In this document: piece by piece, positions 17,571 to 26,336 of the stretch
How the letters are laid out: every line of letters begins with the position of its first letter
How positions within the stretch are numbered: the first letter of the stretch is position 1
NCBI GenBank assembly: GCA_035302345.1
Contig: DATGSS010000097.1
Location: 1-64,000, forward strand
Length of the DNA: 64,000 bases
Direction of reading: 5' to 3'
Source of the DNA: Paenalcaligenes sp035302345
GTDB taxonomy: Bacteria > Pseudomonadota > Gammaproteobacteria > Burkholderiales > Burkholderiaceae_B
Program-made: the position numbers and the translations under genes
Notes under the pieces: model-generated
The model's database searches: none
What the model was told of the DNA's origin: nothing
Seen by the model: the letters and a program-made list of their open reading frames with translations, nothing else

Positions 17571-18239
17571 TTATCTACTGGCTATTTGCGAGTCGTTGAC
17601 ATCAATACGGCGGGCGCCGTTATAACGCTGTTGCCAGTAGGGTACGGTGATGTCCTCGATGCGGACTACAGCACCCGTACGGGGGGCATGCACAAATTTG
17701 TTGTCACCGATATAAATGCCCACATGTGAAAAGCGTGCGCCTCGGGTGTTAAAAAAGACGAGGTCACCTTGTTTGAGATCATCGCGAGCAACGCTATCAC
17801 CCACCCCTGCGAGTTCAGATGCACTGCGTGGTAATTTTAAACCCAAGGATTTTTCAGCCACATAGCCTACTAGTCCACTGCAATCAAAGCCGTTGCTGGG
17901 GTCTTCGCCACCGAAAGTGTATTTAACACCTAGTAAATCTAGTGCCTCGCCAGCCATAGCGTGCGAACCCCGTCCGAGTTCGTCGCGGGCATAAGAAAAG
18001 GTGCGGTCTGTTAACCCTCGGTTAGCTAGATAAGATCCTAATGGATCAGATTGTGTGCGGTAGGCGTGTTCGGTGCGTAGGTCTTTGAGTAGGTCATCTA
18101 GCTCGGCAGTTTGTTGGGCGTTGTGTTGGGTCGCGCAGCCTGCTAAAAATAACGCTGCGGTCAAGCCGCTGCCCAGGGTCAAAATGCGCTGGAATAGGGT
18201 GGTGTTTGTTAGTTTGCGAGGGGCCTGTGGTGGATGCAT
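17571..18239 (-). CDS. NlpC/P60 family lipoprotein, peptidoglycan endopeptidase
   Basis: 222 residues. An N-terminal lipobox LAGC gives a predicted lipidated C35. The NlpC/P60 domain (about 95-215) carries the catalytic Cys-His-His set: C120 in GFDCSGLV, H172 in SHVGIYIGD and H184 in FVHAPRTG. Family members such as Spr/MepS cut D-Glu-mDAP type bonds in peptidoglycan. ATG 18239 has no clear binding site, but this start gives a normal signal peptide. Stand-alone gene, convergent with DUF2325. Confidence 0.9.
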   Translation of the reverse strand: MHPPQAPRKLTNTTLFQRILTLGSGLTAALFLAGCATQHNAQQTAELDDLLKDLRTEHAYRTQSDPLGSYLANRGLTDRTFSYARDELGRGSHAMAGEALDLLGVKYTFGGEDPSNGFDCSGLVGYVAEKSLGLKLPRSASELAGVGDSVARDDLKQGDLVFFNTRGARFSHVGIYIGDNKFVHAPRTGAVVRIEDITVPYWQQRYNGARRIDVNDSQIASR

Positions 18240-18340
18240 GACGGGTTAATGGTGTTATTAATTAGCGATAATTGAGTAAGAACAGCACACCTCGCGAATT
18301 TTACCCGAGTCTTTGGCCTAGGTAAAGGGCAAGAAATGTA

Positions 18341-18375
18341 AAACGCCTAGGAGCACTTTAGCTGCCTAGGCGTTT
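18341..18375 (-). terminator. terminator of the ETF-QO gene
   Basis: AAACGCCTAGG (18341-18351) and CCTAGGCGTTT (18365-18375) form a perfect 11-bp stem with a 13-nt loop. Read on the minus strand the right side ends in GGCGTTTTACATTT, 42 bp after the stop of the minus-strand gene. Confidence 0.75.
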
Positions 18376-18417
18376 GCGGGTGTGGCATTAGTTGGCCTAA
18401 ATTAATATGGCGCTATA

Positions 18418-20064
18418 TTACATGCCGCTATAGACAGGGCCTTCGCCCCCTTGGGGGGTGACCCAAACGATGTTCTGCTCGGGGTCTTTAATGTCACAGG
18501 TTTTACAGTGAATGCAGTTTTCTGCGTTGATCTGTAGTTTGTCTTTGCCCTCATCATCGGTGATGAATTCGTATACTCCGGCCGGGCAGTAGCGTGCTTC
18601 TGGACCGGCAAAGTTTTTGAGGTTGACCTCTACGGGTATATCCGGATTGGTCAGTGTCAGGTGAACAGGCTGGTTTTCCTCGTGGTTCGTATTGGTGAGG
18701 TACACCGAGCTAAGACGATCAAAGGTAAGCACGCCGTCTGGCTTTGGGTAATCAATGCGCTGACACTGATCTGCGGGTTGCAGATAGCTGTGATCGGGTT
18801 TGGTATTTTTTAAAGACCAGGGGAATTTACCACGCAGTAGCCATTGTTCAATGCCCGTCATCAGGGTGCCAACTGTACGTCCTTTTTTGAACCATTGTTT
18901 AAAGTTACGTGACTGATGGAGTTCGTCATGTAACCAAGATTGTTCAAAGGCTTGTGGGTAGGCACTGAGCTCGTCGTGTGCGCGCCCAGCTTGGAGGGCG
19001 TCAAACAGGGCCTCGGCAGCCAGCGCACCTGTTTTGATAGCAGCATGACTACCTTTGATGCGAGCGGCATTCAAGAAGCCGGCCTCGCAGCCCACCATAG
19101 CGCCACCAGGGAACACTAGCTTGGGTAGGGACATCAGCCCACCTGCGGTGAGAGAGCGCGCACCATAGGCGATGCGTTTGCCGCCTTCGAAAGTGGTGCG
19201 AATGGCTGGATGTGTTTTGTAGCGTTGGAATTCCTCGAACGGAGATAGCCACGGGTTGGCATAGTCCAGACCAACAACCAGGCCCACGACGACCAAGTTG
19301 TTATCCAGATGATACAGAAAAGAACCGCCATAGGTATCTGAATCTAAAGGCCAGCCGGCTGTGTGAACGACCAAACCAGGTTGTGATTGGCTGGGGTCAA
19401 CCTCCCACATTTCTTTGATACCAATGCCGTAGCTTTGGGCATTACGTCCTTCTTGGAGCTTAAAGCGTTCGTTCAGGCGACGGCCCAGGTGGCCACGTGA
19501 GCCCTCGGCAAAGATGGTGTATTTGGCGAGTAGCTCCATACCGGGTTGGTAGTTGGGTCCAGGGGTGCCATCGGGCTCTAGTCCCATATCACCAGTGACC
19601 ACGCCGCGCACCGCGCCGTCATCAGTATAGAGGATGTCGGCAGCAGCAAAGCCGGGGAAAACGTCGACCTCGAGGGCCTCTGCTTGTTCGCCTAGCCATT
19701 GAGTTACCTCGCCCAAGCGCACCACGTAATTACCTTGGTTTTTAAAGGTATCTGGTAATAACCAATTGGGTGTCTGGCGGGCATTGTCGGGGCCCAAGAA
19801 CATGAAACGATCTTCTGTCACTGGAACATTAAGAGGGGCACCCTTTTCTTTCCAGTCGGGGATGAGCTCGCCAAGTGCTTTGGGGTCCATTACGGCACCC
19901 GACAAAATGTGTGCGCCCACCTCGGGACCCTTTTCCAAAACACAGATACTGATATCTGCTTGTGCTTCGTTAGCGAGCTGTTTGAGCCGTATGGCGGTGG
20001 CTAGACCAGCGGGGCCGGCCCCAACGATAACGACATCATATTCCATAGAGTCGCGTTCTGACAT
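18418..20064 (-). CDS. electron transfer flavoprotein-ubiquinone oxidoreductase
   Basis: 548 residues. The N-terminal FAD Rossmann motif is VVIVGAGPAGLATAIRL; the mid region has ILSGAVMDPKAL typical of ETF-QO; the C-terminus has a 4Fe-4S site with Cys in YCPAGVYEF and ENCIHCKTCDIKDP. It passes electrons from ETF (reduced by acyl-CoA and other dehydrogenases) to the quinone pool at the inner membrane. GGAG precedes the ATG. It is divergent from a CoA-transferase pair, which fits fatty- or keto-acid oxidation, though etfAB are not in the window. Confidence 0.95.
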   Translation of the reverse strand: MSERDSMEYDVVIVGAGPAGLATAIRLKQLANEAQADISICVLEKGPEVGAHILSGAVMDPKALGELIPDWKEKGAPLNVPVTEDRFMFLGPDNARQTPNWLLPDTFKNQGNYVVRLGEVTQWLGEQAEALEVDVFPGFAAADILYTDDGAVRGVVTGDMGLEPDGTPGPNYQPGMELLAKYTIFAEGSRGHLGRRLNERFKLQEGRNAQSYGIGIKEMWEVDPSQSQPGLVVHTAGWPLDSDTYGGSFLYHLDNNLVVVGLVVGLDYANPWLSPFEEFQRYKTHPAIRTTFEGGKRIAYGARSLTAGGLMSLPKLVFPGGAMVGCEAGFLNAARIKGSHAAIKTGALAAEALFDALQAGRAHDELSAYPQAFEQSWLHDELHQSRNFKQWFKKGRTVGTLMTGIEQWLLRGKFPWSLKNTKPDHSYLQPADQCQRIDYPKPDGVLTFDRLSSVYLTNTNHEENQPVHLTLTNPDIPVEVNLKNFAGPEARYCPAGVYEFITDDEGKDKLQINAENCIHCKTCDIKDPEQNIVWVTPQGGEGPVYSGM

Positions 20065-20168
20065 ATTTGAATCTCCAAGTACTTACTTTCTATAGGCCAG
20101 TTATTATCACGCTGTAGCGGGCCCAGTATTGATAATGCTGTCTTGTATTTATTATGGGCTATTCTGGA

Positions 20169-20197
20169 TTGACAAACGGTAAACTGTCTACTATACC
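20169..20197 (+). promoter_or_regulatory. sigma-70 promoter for scoAB with long leader
   Basis: TTGACA (20169-20174), a 17-bp spacer and TATACC (20192-20197). With a start near 20204 the leader before scoA is about 175 nt. I saw no better promoter closer to the gene. Confidence 0.6.
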
Positions 20198-20263
20198 GCC
20201 GCGCACAGTCTATGCCTAGTAAAAAGCCTAAAATTTGAGAATACTGGATCTTAGCGTGGGCAA

Positions 20264-20302
20264 ATGCTAGGAATTTGGATTTTTTGGTTTGTCTCCTAGC
20301 AT
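20264..20302 (+). repeat. inverted repeat in the scoAB leader
   Basis: ATGCTAGGA (20264-20272) and TCCTAGCAT (20294-20302) are a perfect 9-bp pair around a 21-nt T-rich loop. It is downstream of the predicted promoter and 75 bp before the scoA ATG, so it could be an RNA hairpin or a protein-binding operator. Confidence 0.5.
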
Positions 20303-20377
20303 ACAAAGCAGTGAGGCGTTAATATAGGTACTGTAACACCCGATAAAGACAATTCTAATACCTACAGGAGCACATCA

Positions 20378-21076
20378 ATGAGCAAAATATATCCCAGTGC
20401 AAAAGCCGCCCTGGAGGACGTCGTTGCTGACGGGCAAACCATTGCGGTAGGCGGTTTTGGTTTGTGTGGTATCCCCGAGGCATTGATTACCGCACTACGT
20501 GATACAGGGGTAAAAAACCTCACAGGGGTGAGTAATAACGCTGGGGTCGATGGCAAGGGGTTGGGACAACTGCTAGATACACGCCAAATCAGCAAGATGA
20601 TTTCCTCTTATGTGGGGGAAAACAAAGAGTTCGAGCGTCAGTACTTAGCAGGTGATATCGAGATCGAATTTACCCCCCAAGGGACGCTCGCCGAGCGTTT
20701 GCGTGCAGGTGGGGCGGGTATCCCAGCTTTTTTTACTGCTACTGGTGCAGGCACAATGATCGCCGAGGGCAAAGAGAGCCGCGAATTTGACGGCCGCGAA
20801 TATATCCTCGAGCGCGCTATCGTTCCTGACGTTTCTTTGGTAAAGGCTTATATGGCCGACAAGAGCGGTAACCTCGTGTTTCGTAAGACAGCACGCAACT
20901 TTAACCCTAATGTCGCAATGGCAGGTCAAATCACCATTGTAGAGGTTGAAAAACTGGTTGAGGTCGGGGAGATTGACCCCGATAATGTGCACCTGCCCGG
21001 GGTTTTTATCGATCGCATTGTTCTTAACGAAAACCCCGCCAAATACATAGAGCACCGCACAGTGCGTGAAAGTTAA
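20378..21076 (+). CDS. scoA: 3-oxoacid CoA-transferase subunit A
   Basis: 232 residues. The glycine-rich N-terminal motif VGGFGLCGIPEALI and SNNAGVDGKGLGQLL are those of succinyl-CoA:3-oxoacid (acetoacetate) CoA-transferase alpha subunits; the central GGAGIPAFFTATGAGT also fits. It moves CoA between succinyl-CoA and acetoacetate or another 3-oxoacid (a 3-oxoadipate transferase cannot be excluded). AGGAG at 20366-20370 sets the start. Subunit B follows after 12 bp. Confidence 0.88.
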   Translation: MSKIYPSAKAALEDVVADGQTIAVGGFGLCGIPEALITALRDTGVKNLTGVSNNAGVDGKGLGQLLDTRQISKMISSYVGENKEFERQYLAGDIEIEFTPQGTLAERLRAGGAGIPAFFTATGAGTMIAEGKESREFDGREYILERAIVPDVSLVKAYMADKSGNLVFRKTARNFNPNVAMAGQITIVEVEKLVEVGEIDPDNVHLPGVFIDRIVLNENPAKYIEHRTVRES

Positions 21077-21088
21077 AGGAGGTCGAAA

Positions 21089-21751
21089 ATGGCTTGGACT
21101 AGAGATGAGATGGCGGCTCGCGCAGCCCAAGAACTGCGCGATGGCTTTTATGTGAATTTAGGTATTGGTATGCCTACGATGGTAGCCAATCACGTTCCCG
21201 AGGGGATGACCGTTTGGTTGCAGTCTGAAAATGGATTATTGGGCATTGGCCCTTTCCCAACCGAGGACGAGGTCGATCCCGATCTAATTAATGCGGGTAA
21301 ACAAACAGTCACTACCTTGCCCGGTTCATCTTTCTTTTCCTCGGCGGATTCATTTGGCATGATTCGCGGCGGCAAGATTAACTTGGCTATTTTGGGTGCC
21401 ATGCAGGTATCTGAAAACGGTGATCTGGCCAACTGGATGATTCCTGGCAAAATGGTCAAAGGTATGGGCGGCGCTATGGATTTAGTCGCCGGCGTCGAGC
21501 GCGTAGTGATCCTGATGGACCACGTAGTCAAGAAAAAAGATGGCACCTTTGATCTCAAGTTATTACCCGAGTGCACCCTACCTTTGACCGGTGTGGGTGT
21601 CGTCGATGTGATTGTGACTGATCTGGGGGTGTTCGAGGTAACAGACAATGGCTTACGCCTCACCGAGCTAGCTCCCGGTGTGACCATCGAAGAGGTCAAG
21701 GAAAAAACAGCGGCCAAACTGGACGTTAGTGCAGTAGCCGCTAGCGCCTGA
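21089..21751 (+). CDS. scoB: 3-oxoacid CoA-transferase subunit B
   Basis: 220 residues. The active-site Glu lies in the SENGLLGIGP motif, and NLGIGMPTMVANHVPEG is the conserved N-terminal part; SFGMIRGGKINLAILGAMQV is typical of the beta subunit. It forms a heterodimer or heterotetramer with the product of the preceding gene. A near-perfect Shine-Dalgarno site, AGGAGGT, precedes the ATG. A strong terminator follows. Confidence 0.9.
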   Translation: MAWTRDEMAARAAQELRDGFYVNLGIGMPTMVANHVPEGMTVWLQSENGLLGIGPFPTEDEVDPDLINAGKQTVTTLPGSSFFSSADSFGMIRGGKINLAILGAMQVSENGDLANWMIPGKMVKGMGGAMDLVAGVERVVILMDHVVKKKDGTFDLKLLPECTLPLTGVGVVDVIVTDLGVFEVTDNGLRLTELAPGVTIEEVKEKTAAKLDVSAVAASA

Positions 21752-21781
21752 TAGGATCCCTATCCACCAGGCATGTTAGAC

Positions 21782-21815
21782 ACGCCCGTTTTCTGCGGAA
21801 AACGGGCGTTATTGT
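21782..21815 (+). terminator. intrinsic terminator after scoB
   Basis: ACGCCCGTTTTC (21782-21793), loop TGCG, GAAAACGGGCGT (21798-21809), then TATTGTT. A perfect 12-bp stem with a tetraloop, 30 bp after scoB and just before pepP. Confidence 0.85.
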
Positions 21816-21841
21816 TCAATTAAATGTAATTAAATCGCATT

Positions 21842-23638
21842 ATGGCCCATGTGAATACCCCAGCGCGTCTACGTGCTTTACGCACTGTCATGAACGCCCA
21901 TCAGATTGATGCTTATTTGGTATTGAGTTCAGACCCACATTTGTCCGAGTATTTGCCCGAACATTGGCAGAGCAGGGCTTGGCTTAGTGGTTTTGATGGG
22001 TCAGCGGGGACACTATTGGTGACGGCTCACGAGGCCGGTTTGTGGACTGACAGTCGTTATTGGGCACAGGCCGAGCATTCTTTAGAGGGCTCGGGTATTA
22101 CATTATTCAAACAAGGGGCTCCTGGTGTGCTCGGGCCAACCGAATTTTTGCAGCAACACCTGCCCAAGGGGGCAGTGGTGTGTGTGGATGCTCAGGTCAT
22201 GCCCCTGAGTGATTTTGAGGCTTGGCAAAAAACAGCTTCAAAAGCAGGTTGGCATATACAGCCTCAGGATGTTTTGTTAGATACTATCTGGGCGGATCGT
22301 CCAGCATTGCCCCACGCTGCTATTTATGCACATGACGCTGATTTTAATGGGCGTCGTCGTAATGATAATTTACGTCTTATCCGTGAACAGATGGATCAGG
22401 CCCATAGCCAGTGGCATTTGATATCCAGTTTGGATGATATTGCCTGGGTGTTGGGGTTGCGTGGTGCTGATGTTGATTACAACCCGGTCTTTTTGTCGCA
22501 TTTGTTACTGGGCCAAGAACAGGGTTGGTTATTTGTGGCTCCCGAGAAGCTGGATGAAGCTGTGCAACATGATTTGGCCGAGGACGGCATTCAAATACAA
22601 CCCTATGAACAGCTGGACGAGTTTTTAAGTCAGCTTCCTAAGCAAGAGCGTTTATGCTTTGATTCCCACAAGGTCACAGCTGGGGTGCTTTCCTCTGCGC
22701 GCCATATGCAGTGGTATCGCATGGATAATCCCAGCACGTTGCTTAAGGCTTGCAAAAATGAATTTGAGCAATCCCACATTCGCTCTGTCATGGTTCAGGA
22801 CGGGGTTGCTCTATGTGAGTTTTATGCTTGGCTCGAACGTACTTTGGCTGAACGCGCAGTTAGCGAGATCGAGGTCGATGAACAGCTCACGGCAGCACGG
22901 GCCCGACGCCCCCATTTCGTGAGTCCCAGTTTTGCGACGATCGCAGGTTTTAATGCTAATGGCGCGATGCCGCATTATCAGGCAACGCCCGAGCAATACG
23001 ATTGGATCGAGGGCGATGGTTTGTTGTTGATCGATTCAGGGGGTCAGTATTTGGGCGGTACGACTGATATCACGCGGGTGACCCCAGTGGGACAGATTAA
23101 TGAAACCCAAAAACGAGACTACACTTTGGTGCTGCAGGCCATGATTGCATTGTCTGAGGCGGTCTTTCCCCAAGGGGTCAGTGGGCAAAACCTAGATGCT
23201 ATCGCCCGCATGCCATTGTGGCAAGCTCATTTGGATTATGGCCATGGTACCGGGCACGGGGTCGGTTATTTTCTAAATGTCCACGAGGGGCCTCAAAACA
23301 TTTCTTGGCGTCAGCGGCCCGGACGCCCGGCCGTTGCGTTAGCACCAGGAATGGTGACCTCCAACGAGCCCGCTTTATACCGCCCTGGGCAGTGGGGGAT
23401 ACGCATAGAAAACTTAATTTTGACCCAAAAAGCCACAGAGAATGAGTTTGGGGATTTCTGTCGTTTTGAAACTTTGACCTTGTGCCCTATTGATACGCGT
23501 TGTATCGAGGTAGGATTATTAAATGCATCCGAGCGTCGTTGGCTGAATGATTACCATGCGCGTGTGCGCGAGGAATTAGCCCCGCATCTAAACCAAGATG
23601 CTTTACAATGGCTACTGGCACGTACCGAGCCAATTTAA
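21842..23638 (+). CDS. Xaa-Pro aminopeptidase (aminopeptidase P, M24 family)
   Basis: 598 residues: two creatinase-type N-terminal domains (about 5-150 and 160-310), a pita-bread M24 catalytic domain, and a C-terminal extension of the long aminopeptidase P type. Metal ligands are visible in LLIDSGGQYLGGTTDITR (Asp), YGHGTGHGVGYFLNVHEGP (His), SNEPALY (Glu) and RIENL (Glu). It cleaves the N-terminal residue before proline. It begins directly after a terminator, so it should have its own promoter; no binding site is obvious. Confidence 0.92.
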   Translation: MAHVNTPARLRALRTVMNAHQIDAYLVLSSDPHLSEYLPEHWQSRAWLSGFDGSAGTLLVTAHEAGLWTDSRYWAQAEHSLEGSGITLFKQGAPGVLGPTEFLQQHLPKGAVVCVDAQVMPLSDFEAWQKTASKAGWHIQPQDVLLDTIWADRPALPHAAIYAHDADFNGRRRNDNLRLIREQMDQAHSQWHLISSLDDIAWVLGLRGADVDYNPVFLSHLLLGQEQGWLFVAPEKLDEAVQHDLAEDGIQIQPYEQLDEFLSQLPKQERLCFDSHKVTAGVLSSARHMQWYRMDNPSTLLKACKNEFEQSHIRSVMVQDGVALCEFYAWLERTLAERAVSEIEVDEQLTAARARRPHFVSPSFATIAGFNANGAMPHYQATPEQYDWIEGDGLLLIDSGGQYLGGTTDITRVTPVGQINETQKRDYTLVLQAMIALSEAVFPQGVSGQNLDAIARMPLWQAHLDYGHGTGHGVGYFLNVHEGPQNISWRQRPGRPAVALAPGMVTSNEPALYRPGQWGIRIENLILTQKATENEFGDFCRFETLTLCPIDTRCIEVGLLNASERRWLNDYHARVREELAPHLNQDALQWLLARTEPI

Positions 23639-23645
23639 CGTTTAT

Positions 23646-23668
23646 TGTGTCTTTGTAGCGGTTATAAT
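23646..23668 (+). promoter_or_regulatory. possible pyrG promoter -10 region
   Basis: TATAAT at 23663-23668 is a perfect -10 box 45 bp before the pyrG ATG. The -35 is poor (TTTATT at 23641-23646, 16-bp spacer). Confidence 0.4.
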
Positions 23669-23712
23669 TTTACTCTTTTGCTGTACCCACTAAAGGTTGG
23701 GACGATCTGATA

Positions 23713-25380
23713 ATGACCACCAAATATGTATTTGTCACCGGAGGGGTTGTTTCCTCTCTAGGAAAAGGAATTGCTGCGGCTTCGTTAGCCGCCTTGTTAG
23801 AGTCTCGTGGCCTAAAGGTCACCATGTTAAAGCTGGATCCCTATATTAATGTGGATCCTGGCACGATGAGCCCTTTCCAGCACGGCGAGGTTTTTGTGAC
23901 CGAGGATGGGGCCGAGACTGATCTCGACCTAGGACATTACGAACGCTTTATCTCTACCCGCATGCGCAAGGTAAATAACTTTACCACCGGTCAGATCTAC
24001 GAGTCGGTATTGCGCAAAGAGCGCCGTGGGGATTATCTAGGCAAAACCGTACAAGTGATCCCTCACATCACCAATGAAATACAGGACTCGATCGCTCGTG
24101 GCGCCAAGGCCGCCTACGACGGCCAGGCAGATGTTGCTATTGTCGAAATTGGGGGTACGGTGGGCGATATCGAGTCATTGCCTTTTTTAGAGTCTATTCG
24201 TCAGATGAGCCTGCGTTTAGGGCGCGGCAACACTGCTTTAGTGCACTTGACGCTGGTGCCTTTTATTAACTCTGCGGGCGAGCTCAAAACCAAACCCACG
24301 CAGCACTCTGTACAAAAACTACGCGAAATTGGTCTTTATCCTGACGTGCTTTTGTGTCGTGCAGATCGCGAAATCCCCGAGGATGAGCGGGCCAAAATTT
24401 CCCTATTTTCTAATGTGCCATTAAATGCTGTAATCTCGATGGAGGATGTCGATACGATTTACAAAATCCCGGGGTTGCTGCACGAACAGGGGTTAGATGA
24501 ATTGGTCTGTGCCGCCTTGGGTTTGAATCCCTTGCCGGCAGACCTCACCATGTGGGAAGGGTTGGTGCACGCATTGGAAAACCCGTTGCATCATTTACGT
24601 ATCGCGATGGTGGGTAAATATGTCGAGCTCACCGAATCCTATAAATCCCTGACCGAGGCTTTGATTCACGCGGGGATTCATACACGCACTCAGGTCGATA
24701 TTGATTATATTGATTCCGAGGACTTGGAAACCCAAGGGGTTGATCAGCTCGCGGATTTTGATGCCATTATTGTGCCAGGTGGTTTTGGCAAACGTGGGGT
24801 CGAGGGAAAAATCAAGGCGATCCGCTATGCACGAGAAAATCAGGTGCCCTTTTTAGGCATTTGTTTGGGTATGCAGCTAGCCGTGGTCGAGTTTGCACGC
24901 AATGTCGCAGGTCTAGGGGGCGCTAACAGCACCGAGTTCGACCCATCGGCCGCTCATCCTGTGGTCGCCCTGATTACCGAATGGCACGATCGCGAAGGGC
25001 AGATCGAGCAGCGTAGTGATGATGCCGATCTAGGTGGCACGATGCGCAAAGGCGCACAGCGTTGCCCAGTGAAAGACGGTACTTTGGCTCATGATATTTA
25101 CGGTGATTCTGTAAATGAACGCCATCGTCATCGCTACGAGGTAAATAATGTTTATGTGCCTCGCCTCGAAGAGGCTGGGCTCATAATTAGCGCCCGCACG
25201 CCTAATGAAAAGTTGCCTGAAATTATGGAATTGCCCCATCATCCCTGGTTCCTGGGTGTGCAATTTCATCCCGAATTTACATCTACGCCGCGCAAGGGGC
25301 ATCCACTGTTTATAAGCTTTCTCAAAGCGTCCCTGGCACAGCGCTCTGGAAAAACACCACAGGGTCAGCGCGCATCTTAG
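23713..25380 (+). CDS. pyrG: CTP synthase
   Basis: 555 residues. The N-terminal amidoligase domain begins VFVTGGVVSSLGKGI (P-loop) and contains PYINVDPGTMSPFQHGEVFV. The C-terminal glutamine amidotransferase domain has the Cys nucleophile in FLGICLGMQ and His-Glu in FHPEFTSTP. It makes CTP from UTP, ATP and glutamine. The order pyrG-kdsA-eno-ftsB is conserved in beta- and gamma-proteobacteria, and kdsA starts nine bases after the stop. Confidence 0.97.
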   Translation: MTTKYVFVTGGVVSSLGKGIAAASLAALLESRGLKVTMLKLDPYINVDPGTMSPFQHGEVFVTEDGAETDLDLGHYERFISTRMRKVNNFTTGQIYESVLRKERRGDYLGKTVQVIPHITNEIQDSIARGAKAAYDGQADVAIVEIGGTVGDIESLPFLESIRQMSLRLGRGNTALVHLTLVPFINSAGELKTKPTQHSVQKLREIGLYPDVLLCRADREIPEDERAKISLFSNVPLNAVISMEDVDTIYKIPGLLHEQGLDELVCAALGLNPLPADLTMWEGLVHALENPLHHLRIAMVGKYVELTESYKSLTEALIHAGIHTRTQVDIDYIDSEDLETQGVDQLADFDAIIVPGGFGKRGVEGKIKAIRYARENQVPFLGICLGMQLAVVEFARNVAGLGGANSTEFDPSAAHPVVALITEWHDREGQIEQRSDDADLGGTMRKGAQRCPVKDGTLAHDIYGDSVNERHRHRYEVNNVYVPRLEEAGLIISARTPNEKLPEIMELPHHPWFLGVQFHPEFTSTPRKGHPLFISFLKASLAQRSGKTPQGQRAS

Positions 25381-25389
25381 GAGCAAGTC

Positions 25390-26241
25390 ATGAATCTTTG
25401 TGGTTTTAAAGTAGGTTTAGAGCATCCGTTTTTTTTAATTGCTGGTCCGTGCGTGATCGAATCGCGCCAGATGGCATTTGATACAGCAGGGCAGTTACAG
25501 GAAATCACACAGGCCTTGGGCATTCCTTTTATTTACAAAAGTTCTTTTGATAAAGCGAATCGCAGTTCTCTGGCTTCGTATCGTGGGCCCGGGATGCAAG
25601 AAGGGTTGCAGATATTGTCTGATGTGCGCACCGAGCTGGGTGTTCCTGTGCTGACTGACGTGCACGAAAAGGACCAGATTGACGAGGTTGCAGCTGCGGT
25701 TGATGTACTGCAGACCCCTGCATTTTTGTGCCGCCAAACTGATTTTATCCAGGCCGTCGCAGCAACGCTCAAGCCGGTCAATATTAAAAAGGGCCAATTT
25801 CTAAGTCCCCAAGAAATGGTCAATGTCACCGACAAAGCCCGTGCAGCTGCCATCGAGGCAGGGGGCGATGGGGAAACCATTCTGGCCTGTGAACGGGGCG
25901 TGATGTTTGGCTACAATAACTTGGTTTCTGATATGCGTTCTTTAGCGATTATGCGCGATACTGATTGCCCAGTGGTTTTTGATGCCACTCATTCAGTACA
26001 ACAGCCAGGTGGTTTGGGCGGTCGTTCGGGCGGCCAAAGTGAATTCGTTCCTGTGCTGGCCCGCGCTGCAGTAGCAGTTGGAATCGCCGGCTTATTTATG
26101 GAAACGCACCCCAACCCGGCACAGGCACTTTCTGATGGCCCCAATGCTGTGCCTTTGGAACATATGAAAAGTTTACTCACAGGGTTAAAAGCTCTGGATG
26201 AGGTTGTAAAAACAGATCAACGCGCCACCTTGGGTTGGTAA
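25390..26241 (+). CDS. kdsA: 3-deoxy-8-phosphooctulonate (KDO-8-P) synthase
   Basis: 283 residues. LIAGPCVIESR at the N-terminus, the IYKSSFDKANRSS substrate loop and VFDATHSVQQPGG are diagnostic. It condenses phosphoenolpyruvate with arabinose-5-phosphate to give KDO-8-P for the LPS inner core. It lacks the N-terminal Cys metal ligand context of the metal-dependent class as far as I can judge (motif reads CVIESR; the class needs alignment to decide). Co-directional with pyrG and eno. Confidence 0.96.
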   Translation: MNLCGFKVGLEHPFFLIAGPCVIESRQMAFDTAGQLQEITQALGIPFIYKSSFDKANRSSLASYRGPGMQEGLQILSDVRTELGVPVLTDVHEKDQIDEVAAAVDVLQTPAFLCRQTDFIQAVAATLKPVNIKKGQFLSPQEMVNVTDKARAAAIEAGGDGETILACERGVMFGYNNLVSDMRSLAIMRDTDCPVVFDATHSVQQPGGLGGRSGGQSEFVPVLARAAVAVGIAGLFMETHPNPAQALSDGPNAVPLEHMKSLLTGLKALDEVVKTDQRATLGW

Positions 26242-26287
26242 AGCCTAGTGGTATCATTATTTGAGTTTTGTTTTGTCTTTTAAACCC

Positions 26288-26307
26288 GCAAAACAATTTG
26301 GTTTTGC
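26288..26307 (+). repeat. inverted repeat upstream of eno
   Basis: GCAAAAC (26288-26294), 6-nt loop, GTTTTGC (26301-26307), ending 29 bp before the eno ATG. It is a perfect 7-bp pair; no T-run follows, so an operator or leader hairpin is more likely than a terminator. Confidence 0.4.
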
Positions 26308-26336
26308 ATTAATGCGAGCAGCAGGAATTTTCTGAC

